DNA of 5,589 nt from Sutterella sp. (GCA_019418605.1 DYBN01000017.1:1-5589), one strand, 5' to 3'; positions 1-5,400 are shown, numbered from the stretch's first letter. Notes: a model not told the origin generated them from the letters alone. Numbers and translations are program-made.

Positions 1-2
1 AA

Positions 3-170
3 GTTCTCGGCCACAGCCAGGACGTGATCGACACGGCGCCGGTGCAGGCTGACTTCGGTCTGCGCGTAGGCAAGGACAACATGCTCTTTAACGTGAACAT
101 GCTCCTTGGCTCGGGTGAAAACGGAACGTCCGCCATCGGCGGCAAGGTGGGCTTCAAGTACGCCTTCTAA
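3..170 (+). CDS. C-terminal end of an outer-membrane beta-barrel protein (5' end outside window)
   Basis: The frame is open from the left edge and stops with TAA at 168-170, giving 55 residues. The translation shows barrel-strand alternation: a stretch reading ADFGLRVGKDNMLFNVNMLL, a short glycine-rich turn, then a final strand ending GGKVGFKYAF. A terminal Phe preceded by alternating hydrophobic residues is the usual recognition signal of the BAM outer-membrane assembly machinery. The GGKVGFKYxF ending is common in autotransporter translocator domains, so an autotransporter is my first guess. Another barrel family cannot be excluded, because the passenger or upstream part is missing. The protein would sit in the outer membrane. 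It shares no overlap or tight spacing with the next gene (181 bases), and a long hairpin lies between them, so they are probably separate transcription units. That this is a barrel end is fairly sure; the exact family is not. Confidence 0.7.
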   Translation, partial: VLGHSQDVIDTAPVQADFGLRVGKDNMLFNVNMLLGSGENGTSAIGGKVGFKYAF

Positions 171-210
171 TCAAGGCGCTTGAATCGTCCCGCGTCCCTC
201 TTGCCTTCCT

Positions 211-249
211 GAGGGAGAGCGCTTCGCATCACGCGAAGAGCTCTTCCTC
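211..249 (+). terminator. Long hairpin after the barrel gene, probable terminator without a U-run
   Basis: Bases 211-227 pair with 233-249 around a 5-base loop (ATCAC). There are 15 Watson-Crick pairs, one G-U wobble (215/245) and one G-A mismatch (221/239). The wobble is only a pair in plus-strand RNA, so the structure favours the rightward transcript. It starts 41 bases after the stop codon of the barrel gene. An outer extension is possible (CTTGC near 199 with GCAAG near 254). No T-tract follows, so it is not a textbook intrinsic terminator. It may act as a weak or factor-assisted terminator, or as a 3'-end stabiliser. Confidence 0.5.
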
Positions 250-351
250 TCAAGCAAGGGGGTAAAGTGCAAACCCTCCACCTGATGAAATTCAAGGGAA
301 ATTCATTTCTTTAAAACGAACCACCTCAAGAGGCAAGGAAAGGAGAAAGCA

Positions 352-1308
352 ATGCCGCGTGTACAACTTGGAAGGATTGAACGGATACCCGTTCGCGAGG
401 TGTGGCCGCACGAGGCTCTGGACTTCATGAAGTGGCTCGCTCAGGAGGAAAACCTCAAGCAACTCGGAGAGGCATGCTCGATCGACCTTGAACTCGTAGA
501 CGTTGAGAGCTCCGTCGGCTCGTTCTCTGTCGACATCTTTGCAAAAGAATCCGACTCCGAGCGCCGCGTCATTATTGAAAATCAGCTCGAGGACACCAAC
601 CACGATCATCTCGGCAAGATCATCACCTACACCGCCGGCAAAGGCGCTGATGTGGCCATCTGGGTCGTCGCTCACGCCCGTGATGAGCACCGCAAGGCAA
701 TCGAATGGCTCAACGAGCACACCGATGACGATTGCTCCTTCTTTCTTGTCGAGATCGAGGTATGGCGAATTGGCGATTCGCCGATGGCTCCGCGATTCAA
801 CGTGATCGAGTCCCCAAACGAATGGGCGCGCGCTGAAAAAGCAAAGGATAGGCTCAGCGACACGCAGGCAACGCAACTCGATTACTGGCAGTCATACCGT
901 GAAGCAGCCCTTTCCAATCCCGAATTCTCGAAATTCATGCAACCGCAGCAGGCGCGCCCGCAGCATTGGTCTGATCTCAGCGTGCACTCTTCGCGGTACC
1001 ACCTGTGCATGTTCGCCCTCGTCCGGGACCAGCGCGTCGGCGTCGGAATTTACATCCCAGACGACAAGGAGCTCGGAAAGACCGTATTTGCGCATCAGTC
1101 CGAACTTGAACAACTGATCGGTGTAAAGGGCGAACCATTCGATGCCAGGAAAGCATGCGGAATTCGCTTCTACCGCGAAGGATGCGACATCAAAGGCAAG
1201 CCCGAAATGTGGAACGACTACATCGCTTGGCAACTTGGCACCGCGTTACGCCTGCGCGAGGCGATGATTGCCATAGCCTCGCGCAAGGCCGTCAAGACGG
1301 ACAAATAA
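352..1308 (+). CDS. PD-(D/E)XK nuclease-like protein with C-terminal DUF4268 domain
   Basis: This is a 318-residue cytoplasmic protein with no signal peptide or membrane segment. The start is supported by AGGAG at 341-345, six bases before ATG. The N-terminal half (about residues 40-140) resembles the nuclease-like fold seen in this family: SFSVDIFA with Asp61, then VIIENQLE with Glu76-Asn77-Gln78, then a conserved HDHLGKIITY helix (84-93), a WVV strand, and the EHRKAIEWLNE motif (112-122). The usual third catalytic Lys of D...ExK is Gln78 here. The C-terminal half (about 175-305) matches DUF4268: FSKFMQPQQARPQHW, a strand with GVGIYIPDD, and a WNDYIAWQ ending. Function is not established; homologues turn up as solitary genes and in accessory or defence-type regions. 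Codon choice (GGA, ATA, AGG, GTA) differs from the GGC-rich reductase downstream, which hints at acquisition. No partner methylase or helicase is visible. Confidence 0.85.
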   Translation: MPRVQLGRIERIPVREVWPHEALDFMKWLAQEENLKQLGEACSIDLELVDVESSVGSFSVDIFAKESDSERRVIIENQLEDTNHDHLGKIITYTAGKGADVAIWVVAHARDEHRKAIEWLNEHTDDDCSFFLVEIEVWRIGDSPMAPRFNVIESPNEWARAEKAKDRLSDTQATQLDYWQSYREAALSNPEFSKFMQPQQARPQHWSDLSVHSSRYHLCMFALVRDQRVGVGIYIPDDKELGKTVFAHQSELEQLIGVKGEPFDARKACGIRFYREGCDIKGKPEMWNDYIAWQLGTALRLREAMIAIASRKAVKTDK

Positions 1309-1360
1309 GCCGCCGCCTCCCCTTTCTTCACCAATCATTCTCTTCTCATTCCTGCCTCTT

Positions 1361-1410
1361 CCATTTGCAGGATGGCAAGCATCCATGCCCGCTTGCCATC
1401 TTGCTCGTGG
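1361..1410 (+). terminator. Long hairpin downstream of the DUF4268 gene, candidate terminator
   Basis: GATGGCAAGC (1371-1380) and GCTTGCCATC (1391-1400) are a perfect 10-base inverted repeat around a 10-base loop. The stem extends outward by four more pairs (one G-U wobble), a 2x2 internal loop, and four further pairs (one U-G wobble), ending at 1361/1410. Both wobbles pair only in plus-strand RNA, so it probably acts on the rightward transcript. It begins 52 bases after the DUF4268 stop codon. The tract after it is TTTATT, a weak U-run. It could equally be a processed 3' end. The following 1411-1577 holds no gene or repeat that I can support. Confidence 0.5.
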
Positions 1411-1577
1411 TTTATTCGCGTGCTCTTTCCCGTTCGCTTTGCCGGCAGCTGGCGACGTCCCTCGTCTGCAGAGGCGGCCTCGCCATCGCCCAGCCACCCG
1501 GCACCGCCGCTTCCCGTCAAAGCCTGCGCCGCGCACAGTGCAATGGCCCTGCGTGCGCAAGCCTTCGGCGCGCGCAC

Positions 1578-1619
1578 AAAAAAAACCCTCCTCAGCCGCA
1601 GTGGCCTTGGAGGGCTTTT
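1578..1619 (-). terminator. Intrinsic terminator of the porin gene, probably bidirectional
   Basis: Read on the minus strand, GAAAAGCCCTCC is followed by GGAGGG and eight T residues (plus-strand A-run at 1578-1585). The core stem is CCCTCC (1586-1591) with GGAGGG (1609-1614), and the inner GCC/GGC (1595-1597 / 1603-1605) can also pair. It lies about 35 bases beyond the porin stop codon, the usual place for a terminator. On the plus strand the same stem is followed by CTTTTCGTTT, so it can also stop rightward transcription coming from the DUF4268 gene. Confidence 0.88.
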
Positions 1620-1653
1620 CGTTTAATGCTGACTCTTTAAAGGAGCCGCCGCA

Positions 1654-2808
1654 TTAGAACTTGTGGCGCATGCCGATCATGAAGGTGTAGGCAGACGGGT
1701 TCCAGTCGTAGGCGCTGTTCGTGCCCTTTCCTTCAATTTCGTCGTCCATGTAGCTCATCACGCCGTAGACGTTGGTGCGCTTGCTAAGCGGATAGTCATA
1801 GCCCAGGGACACAACCCAGCGGGTCACGTCGAATTCGCCGACGCCGCTGTCTTCTTCCCAGTCAGACTGCTCGCCGTCCATGTAGGCCGCAGCAGCCATC
1901 AGCTTGCCGCCCGCCAGAGGCGCATCCGCACCGAGCAAAACGCTCCAGCCGGTGATCTTGAGGTCGGCGGTCGTGAAGTCCGTACCGAGCTCATAGGCAT
2001 TGTTGTCGATGATGCCGCCGATGGAACCAACCGTAACTTCGTCAAAGTACTGAGCGCCCAGGTAGACCTTGGCCACTTCGAAGTCCCAGCTGCCGCCCAA
2101 CGTCACGGTCAGGCTGTCGTCGGGATCGCCCAGGCTGCCGGAGGTGGCATCCCAAGACTTGTAGTTGGTGGAGTCAACGGCGAGGTAGACGGCGGCAGGA
2201 CCATTCTTGTAGGTCGCGGCAATGCCGTAGTAGCGATCGGTCGTCGATTCATTCTCGTTGTCGTTGTCACCCATCGAGTACATCGCCGTCACCTGGAAGC
2301 CGGCGAACGAAGGCGTCTCGTAGACGATGGAGTTCGCATAGCGCGTCGAGCTTGCAAACACGTTGCCCGCCTGAGCAGCGTAGTCGCCGAAGCTCGTGCC
2401 AAACGGCGTGAGCATGCCGATCTTGGAGAAGGAGCCCTGGCCCTGGTTGAAGGAGCCGATGCGGCCGAAGGCGAGCTTGCCGAAGCCGCCCTCGAGGAAG
2501 AGCATCGATTCACGATCAAACATCGTGTCGTTGTCGTTGCCGTCGTCGGCCGTGAAGCCGTTTTCAAGCACGAACCCGACCGTCAGGCCGTTGCCCAGGT
2601 CTTCCGTGCCCTTCAAGCCCCAGCGGGAGGTGGACTGCTGGCCGGATTCCATCGAGAAGTTGTCGAGGTCGTCGGTCGTGTTGCTGTCCATGTCAACGTG
2701 CGAATAGGCAAGGCCCATGTCGACGATGCCGTAGAGCGTCACGTCGGCGGCAATGGCCGAACCCGCAAAAGCGCCGAGCACAGCGACTGCAGCTAAAGTT
2801 TTTTTCAT
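1654..2808 (-). CDS. Outer-membrane general porin (Gram-negative trimeric porin family)
   Basis: This 384-residue protein forms a water-filled channel in the outer membrane for small hydrophilic solutes. Residues 1-20 are a Sec signal peptide (MKKTL n-region, alanine-rich core, cleavage after AIA) and the mature part begins ADVTLYGIVDMGL, the typical first strand of Burkholderiales porins. Family hallmarks follow: RWGLKGTEDLGNGLTVGFVL, the FGRIG segment leading into the constriction-loop region, RYANSIVYETPSFAGF, and a C-terminal strand ending MIGMRHKF with the terminal Phe used by the BAM complex. Length is normal for a 16-stranded trimeric porin. Predicted external loops are strikingly rich in Asp, Asn and Glu (for example DNDNENESTTD and DWEEDSGVGEFD), which suggests cation preference; this is inference. 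AGGAG (complement of 2818-2822) lies nine bases before ATG. A terminator follows at 1578-1619. The gene is divergent from the reductase gene at 3396, and its leader looks highly structured. Confidence 0.95.
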   Translation of the reverse strand: MKKTLAAVAVLGAFAGSAIAADVTLYGIVDMGLAYSHVDMDSNTTDDLDNFSMESGQQSTSRWGLKGTEDLGNGLTVGFVLENGFTADDGNDNDTMFDRESMLFLEGGFGKLAFGRIGSFNQGQGSFSKIGMLTPFGTSFGDYAAQAGNVFASSTRYANSIVYETPSFAGFQVTAMYSMGDNDNENESTTDRYYGIAATYKNGPAAVYLAVDSTNYKSWDATSGSLGDPDDSLTVTLGGSWDFEVAKVYLGAQYFDEVTVGSIGGIIDNNAYELGTDFTTADLKITGWSVLLGADAPLAGGKLMAAAAYMDGEQSDWEEDSGVGEFDVTRWVVSLGYDYPLSKRTNVYGVMSYMDDEIEGKGTNSAYDWNPSAYTFMIGMRHKF

Positions 2809-2832
2809 TTTGTTATTCTCCTAATGAAGAAG

Positions 2833-2932
2833 CGCAAGAGAGATGAGTTTTTGATCAAAAACCGCCGAGTGGATTCGCACTGTGAGACCCTAGCTACAAA
2901 GAACACAGCGCCTCGGCGGATGTCCTCTTGCG
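2833..2932 (-). promoter_or_regulatory. Structured 5' leader of the porin mRNA (candidate cis-regulatory RNA)
   Basis: Three nested pairings close this 100-base stretch of the porin leader. P1 is CGCAAGAG (complement of 2925-2932) with CTCTTGCG (complement of 2833-2840), 8 perfect pairs. P2 is CCGCCGAG (2919 to 2912) with CTCGGCGG (2869 to 2862), 8 perfect pairs. P3 is directly stacked on P2 on one side: GCGCTGTG (2911 to 2904) with CACAGTGC (2884 to 2877), 8 pairs including one G-U. That G-U is an A-C mismatch on the plus strand, so the fold favours the minus-strand transcript. A 7-base bulge and a 19-base apical loop remain. It ends 10 bases before the AGGAG ribosome binding site. It matches no riboswitch class I recognise. 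Confidence 0.5.
2857..2919 (-). terminator. Terminator-like hairpin inside the porin leader (possible attenuator or sRNA end)
   Basis: On the minus strand the P2/P3 stem of the porin leader (GC-rich closing helix CCGCCGAG/CTCGGCGG) is followed immediately by TTTTT (2861 to 2857), the arrangement of an intrinsic terminator. It sits about 35 bases upstream of the porin ribosome binding site, so it would end transcription prematurely or generate a small leader RNA. The U-run is half of the perfect palindrome TTTTTGATCAAAAA (2848-2861), so the A5 half could pair with the U5. The loop is longer than in typical terminators, which lowers confidence. Confidence 0.4.
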
Positions 2933-2937
2933 GGGAC

Positions 2938-2953
2938 GAGATCATTCTGTCAC
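2938..2953. repeat. Direct repeat copy 1, overlapping the candidate porin -10
   Basis: GAGATCATTCTGTCAC is nearly identical to GAGATCATTTCAGTCAC at 3015-3031, differing by one substitution and one inserted base. The copies are in the same orientation and 77 bases apart. This copy covers the candidate -10 element of the porin promoter, the position expected of a repressor operator or a duplicated promoter core. Confidence 0.5.
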
Positions 2954-2973
2954 TTGCGCTTTTTCACTTACAA
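2944..2973 (-). promoter_or_regulatory. Candidate sigma70 promoter of the porin gene
   Basis: Read on the minus strand, TTGTAA (2973 to 2968) and CAGAAT (2949 to 2944) are separated by 18 bases, and the -10 is preceded by TGA, an extended -10 form (TGN). Each hexamer matches consensus at four of six positions. The predicted start, near 2936-2938, falls just before the P1 helix of the structured leader, which fits a transcript beginning with that fold. A second possible -35, TTGACT (2991 to 2986), has no good -10 at proper spacing. The call is based on eye matching only. Confidence 0.35.
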
Positions 2974-3014
2974 AGAAATCGCAAAAGTCAATAGGTCTAG
3001 GGGGGGGTAACCCT

Positions 3015-3031
3015 GAGATCATTTCAGTCAC
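3015..3031. repeat. Direct repeat copy 2, upstream of the porin promoter
   Basis: GAGATCATTTCAGTCAC is the second copy of the element at 2938-2953. It lies upstream of the candidate porin -35 and on the far side of an eight-G tract (3000-3007). It could be an upstream regulator site or the -10 of a second, more distal promoter (TGAAAT on the minus strand). No known regulator consensus is recognised. Confidence 0.45.
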
Positions 3032-3034
3032 ACC

Positions 3035-3048
3035 GGCCGATTTCGGCC
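3035..3048. other. Short GC hairpin in the divergent intergenic region
   Basis: GGCCG (3035-3039) and CGGCC (3044-3048) form a perfect 5-pair stem around ATTT, followed on the plus strand by CCTTTTCCCGCC and seven T (3061-3067). It resembles a weak plus-strand terminator, but no rightward gene lies upstream for it to serve. It might insulate the reductase gene from stray transcription. The rest of 3068-3240 shows no gene, only C/T-rich sequence. Confidence 0.3.
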
Positions 3049-3242
3049 CCTTTTCCCGCCTTTTTTTCGACGCATTTCGACACCTGCCGGCACCCTGACA
3101 AGCCGTCCTTCGCCCCGATGCGGCTCCTTTGGCTCTTCGCTTCACCCCACCTCTCCTTTCCTTCGCCTCACGCCCGGCTCCCGGCACAACCTGCGGGTTC
3201 GCCCGGATCTTTTCTCCGAGTCAGGACGCACGCGCGCTTTTC

Positions 3243-3248
3243 TACAAT
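3243..3248 (+). promoter_or_regulatory. Candidate -10 element for the reductase gene
   Basis: TACAAT at 3243-3248 matches the TATAAT consensus at five of six positions and lies about 150 bases before the reductase start. No convincing TTGACA-like -35 is present 16-18 bases upstream (the bases there read GTCAGG), so it would need an activator or be weak. The implied leader of roughly 140 bases contains two similar T-rich blocks (GGTCTTTTTC and GGCTCTTTTTC) but no clear stable hairpin. Confidence 0.3.
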
Positions 3249-3386
3249 GGGACTCAACGCGCGGTCTTTTTCTTTGAGGGCGCAAAGCGGGCTCTTTTTC
3301 GGCCGGCGCCCGACATAAAAAGAAAACCCCGCGCGGAAAAAAGCAAAGAACGCTTCGGGCCGCCCTCAGCCGCCCGGAGACACCAT

Positions 3387-3395
3387 GGAGAAAGG
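3387..3395 (+). promoter_or_regulatory. Ribosome binding site that sets the reductase start
   Basis: GGAGAAAGG precedes two in-frame ATG codons. For ATG at 3396 the GGAG is five bases away; for ATG at 3408 the AAGGA is eleven bases away. The first spacing is better, so 3396 is preferred. Another ATG at 3385 overlaps this site but is in a different frame. The longer open frame that reaches back to 3129 encodes a low-complexity Arg/Pro/Ser-rich stretch and would place the signal peptide internally, so it is not the start. Confidence 0.65.
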
Positions 3396-5201
3396 ATGGT
3401 TGCAACTATGCGCAAAACTCTCATTTCGTTTGTCGTAGCGGGCGTGCTTGCCGGCGCCGCCGTTTACGCCGCGGCCGCCGACGGCACCTTCACGGCGCAG
3501 GCCCAGGGCCAGGCAGGCCCCGTTCCGGTCACGGTGACGATCAAGGACAAGAAGATCACCCGCATCGAGGTGGGCCCCAACAAGGAGACCGTCGGCATCG
3601 GCGCGGTCGCCGCCCCCAAGGTGGCCGAGCGCATCGTCTCGGCGCAAAGCCTCAATGTCGACGGCGTCTCGGGGGCAACCGTCACTTCCAATGCCGTGCT
3701 GACGGCCGTGCGCGACTGCCTGGTGCAAAGCGGAGAGGACCTCAAGGCCTGGAACAAGGCCCCGGCCGAGAAGGCGGCCTTGACGCCCAAGGAACTCTCC
3801 ACCGACATCCTCGTCATCGGCGGGGGCGGCGCGGGCATGATCTCGGCCATCAATGCCACGCAGCAGGGCGCCAAGGTTGTGCTCTTGGAAAAGATGGACT
3901 TTCTTGGCGGCGCCTCGGGCATCTGCGCGGGCGGCATGCTCATTGAAGGCTCAAAGCTGCAAAAGGAGCTCGGCGTCACCGACGACACGCCGCAGAAGTT
4001 CATGGCCGACATGATGGCCAACGGGCGCAACCTCAACAACACGAAGATGCTTGAGGTCTACGCCAACCACGTGGGCCCGACGGTGGACTGGCTGCTCGAG
4101 CAAGGCGTCGAGCTCAACACCAAGGGCGGCGTGCAAAAGAGGGCCGAGTTCAAGACGCCGCGCCTGCTGCTTCTCAAGGGCGGGTGCCCTGGCTATGCGC
4201 AGACGCTTCGGGAGCTCGTCAAGAAGTCGGGCGCGCAGGTGCTTCTTGGCACGCGCGCGGGAGAGCTTCTCGTTGAAGACGGGCGCGTTACGGGCGCCTC
4301 GGCCGTCGGCGACGGCTTTCAGTACACGATCCGCGCCAAGGCCGTCATTCTTGCCACGGGCGGCTACGGCGCCAACCGCGACATGCTCGAGGGAAGCTTA
4401 AAGAACACCCTCTACTACGGCCCCGTCTCCTCTACGGGCGACGGCCACAAGATGGCCATGGACATCGGCGCGGGCATGCAGCTCATGGACTACGCCAAGA
4501 TCTACTACAACGGCCTTGAAGTTGCCCCGGGCGTGGCGAAGTCGACGCTGACGGGCAACGCCAATGCGCTCTCGCTTGGCGCCATCATGGTCGACAAGAG
4601 CGGCAGGCGCGTCGTCAACGAAAAGGGCACGGGCCGCTCGATTGTCGCCGCGCAGGCCAAGGCCGGGGGCGAACTCTATCTCGTGATGGATGCGCCCACT
4701 TTTGAAGTCTTTCGCAACGGCATCAAGAACAACGGCGTGAGCCCGGCCGAAGTCGACAAGTGGCTTGCCGAAAACGGCAAGGGCACTCCCTTGTTTGCGC
4801 ACGCCGACACGCTCAAGGAGGCCGCTGCAATCGCGGGCATCGAGGGCGCCGCGCTTGAAGAAACGGTCAAGCGCTTCAACGGCTTTGTCGCACAGGGCAA
4901 GGACGAGGACTTCGGGCGCACCAAGGACAACCTCAAGGCCGCCATCAGCGACAAGGGGCCCTACTACATCGTCGAGCAGAAGCCTCGCTTTGCCACCACC
5001 ATGGGCAGCGTCGAGCTCTCGCAGAACATGCAGGTGCTCGACAAGGCGGGCAAGGTGATTCCGGGGCTTTATGCCGCAGGTGAAGTCGCCAACTGCGTGC
5101 ACGGCGACGACTCGGCGCCCGCGGCCAACGTCGCCTGGGTGGCCACCAGCGCCAAGCTTGCAAGCGACGAGGCCGTCAAGCTCGTGAAGGCCCAGAAGTA
5201 G
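3396..5201 (+). CDS. Secreted FMN-binding / FAD-dependent reductase (fumarate-urocanate reductase family flavoprotein)
   Basis: This 601-residue periplasmic protein is predicted to reduce a small organic acceptor in anaerobic respiration. MVATMRKTLISF begins a Sec signal peptide ending near YAAAA (start at 3408 would give 597 residues). Residues about 28-105 form an FMN_bind domain with DGVSGATVTS at 89-98; Thr95 of the SGAT motif is the expected site of covalent FMN attachment by ApbE. Residues about 137-595 are a FAD_binding_2 domain: GGGGAG (142-147), Glu165 at the end of the second strand, ATGGYGAN (320-327), TGDG (347-350), GRRVVNE (403-409), and GLYAAGE (557-563). There is no CXXCH haem motif, so electrons must come from a separate donor. 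Substrate residues differ from fumarate reductases: Tyr370 lies where Fcc3-type enzymes have His, and HGDDSAPAAN (569-578) replaces the usual HGxNRLGGN. The physiological acceptor is unknown. Codon use is strongly GC-biased. Confidence 0.9.
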   Translation: MVATMRKTLISFVVAGVLAGAAVYAAAADGTFTAQAQGQAGPVPVTVTIKDKKITRIEVGPNKETVGIGAVAAPKVAERIVSAQSLNVDGVSGATVTSNAVLTAVRDCLVQSGEDLKAWNKAPAEKAALTPKELSTDILVIGGGGAGMISAINATQQGAKVVLLEKMDFLGGASGICAGGMLIEGSKLQKELGVTDDTPQKFMADMMANGRNLNNTKMLEVYANHVGPTVDWLLEQGVELNTKGGVQKRAEFKTPRLLLLKGGCPGYAQTLRELVKKSGAQVLLGTRAGELLVEDGRVTGASAVGDGFQYTIRAKAVILATGGYGANRDMLEGSLKNTLYYGPVSSTGDGHKMAMDIGAGMQLMDYAKIYYNGLEVAPGVAKSTLTGNANALSLGAIMVDKSGRRVVNEKGTGRSIVAAQAKAGGELYLVMDAPTFEVFRNGIKNNGVSPAEVDKWLAENGKGTPLFAHADTLKEAAAIAGIEGAALEETVKRFNGFVAQGKDEDFGRTKDNLKAAISDKGPYYIVEQKPRFATTMGSVELSQNMQVLDKAGKVIPGLYAAGEVANCVHGDDSAPAANVAWVATSAKLASDEAVKLVKAQK

Positions 5202-5202
5202 C

Positions 5203-5307
5203 CTGGCTCAAAGCCTCTGCAGAGCAGCAAAGGGAGCCCGTCCGGGTTTTGAGGACGCCGAGACATCCGTCTCAAAGCCCGGCGCCGCCGCAGAGGCTTT
5301 AGGCCGG
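5203..5307 (+). repeat. Long-range inverted repeat after the reductase gene
   Basis: AAAGCCTCTGC (5210-5220) and GCAGAGGCTTT (5290-5300) are a perfect 11-base inverted repeat. After one C-A mismatch the pairing continues through 5203-5208 with 5302-5307 (two U-G wobbles). Nested inside is a 12-pair stem, CCGGGTTTTGAG (5242-5253) with CTCAAAGCCCGG (5271-5282), containing one U-G wobble. All wobbles pair only in plus-strand RNA, so this belongs to the reductase 3' untranslated region. Its right arm shares 5303-5307 with the terminator at 5303-5323. Confidence 0.65.
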
Positions 5308-5323
5308 CTCTTGCCGGCATTTT
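5303..5323 (+). terminator. Intrinsic terminator of the reductase gene
   Basis: GCCGGC (5303-5308), loop TCTT, and GCCGGC (5313-5318) form a perfect 6-pair hairpin followed by ATTTTC. It starts about 100 bases after the stop codon. The U-run is short. The left arm is also claimed by the long-range stem at 5203-5307, so the two structures cannot form fully at once. Confidence 0.7.
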
Positions 5324-5367
5324 CGCCCAAGCCCCGGCGCCTTCGCCTTCAGGCCCGGTCGCCCCCC

Positions 5368-5390
5368 AAAAAAAGCGCGGCCGGCCGCAC
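5368..5390 (-). terminator. Minus-strand terminator-like palindrome
   Basis: GCGGCCGGCCGC (5377-5388) is a perfect 12-base palindrome. On the minus strand the stem extends by a U-G and a G-C pair and is followed at once by seven T (complement of the A-run 5368-5374), then G residues. The extension does not pair on the plus strand. This suggests an end point for leftward transcription arriving from beyond the right edge of the window, although no convincing minus-strand gene is visible within it. Confidence 0.5.
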
Positions 5391-5400
5391 ACTGAAAGCC

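Noticed and set aside
292..876. Minus-strand 194-codon open frame opposite the DUF4268 gene.
   Set aside because: The plus-strand frame has a good ribosome binding site and recognisable family motifs; the antisense has neither.
1663..2796. Long plus-strand open frame opposite the porin.
   Set aside because: It mirrors the porin gene with Val/Ala/Arg-rich low-complexity translation, lacks a ribosome binding site, and is explained by GC-rich codon bias of the true gene.
3061..3085. Small direct repeat TTTCGAC (3065-3071 and 3074-3080 area) next to a T7 tract.
   Set aside because: Only seven bases long in biased sequence, with no promoter or structure attached; not distinguishable from chance.
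3129..3395. Upstream extension of the reductase frame to an ATG at 3129.
   Set aside because: The extension is Arg/Pro/Ser/Phe-rich, lacks a ribosome binding site, contains the candidate -10, and would bury the Sec signal peptide about 90 residues inside the protein.
4398..5102. Minus-strand 234-codon open frame opposite the reductase.
   Set aside because: It is the antisense of a strongly recognised flavoprotein, with Asp/His/Val/Leu-rich low-complexity translation typical of a GC-bias shadow.
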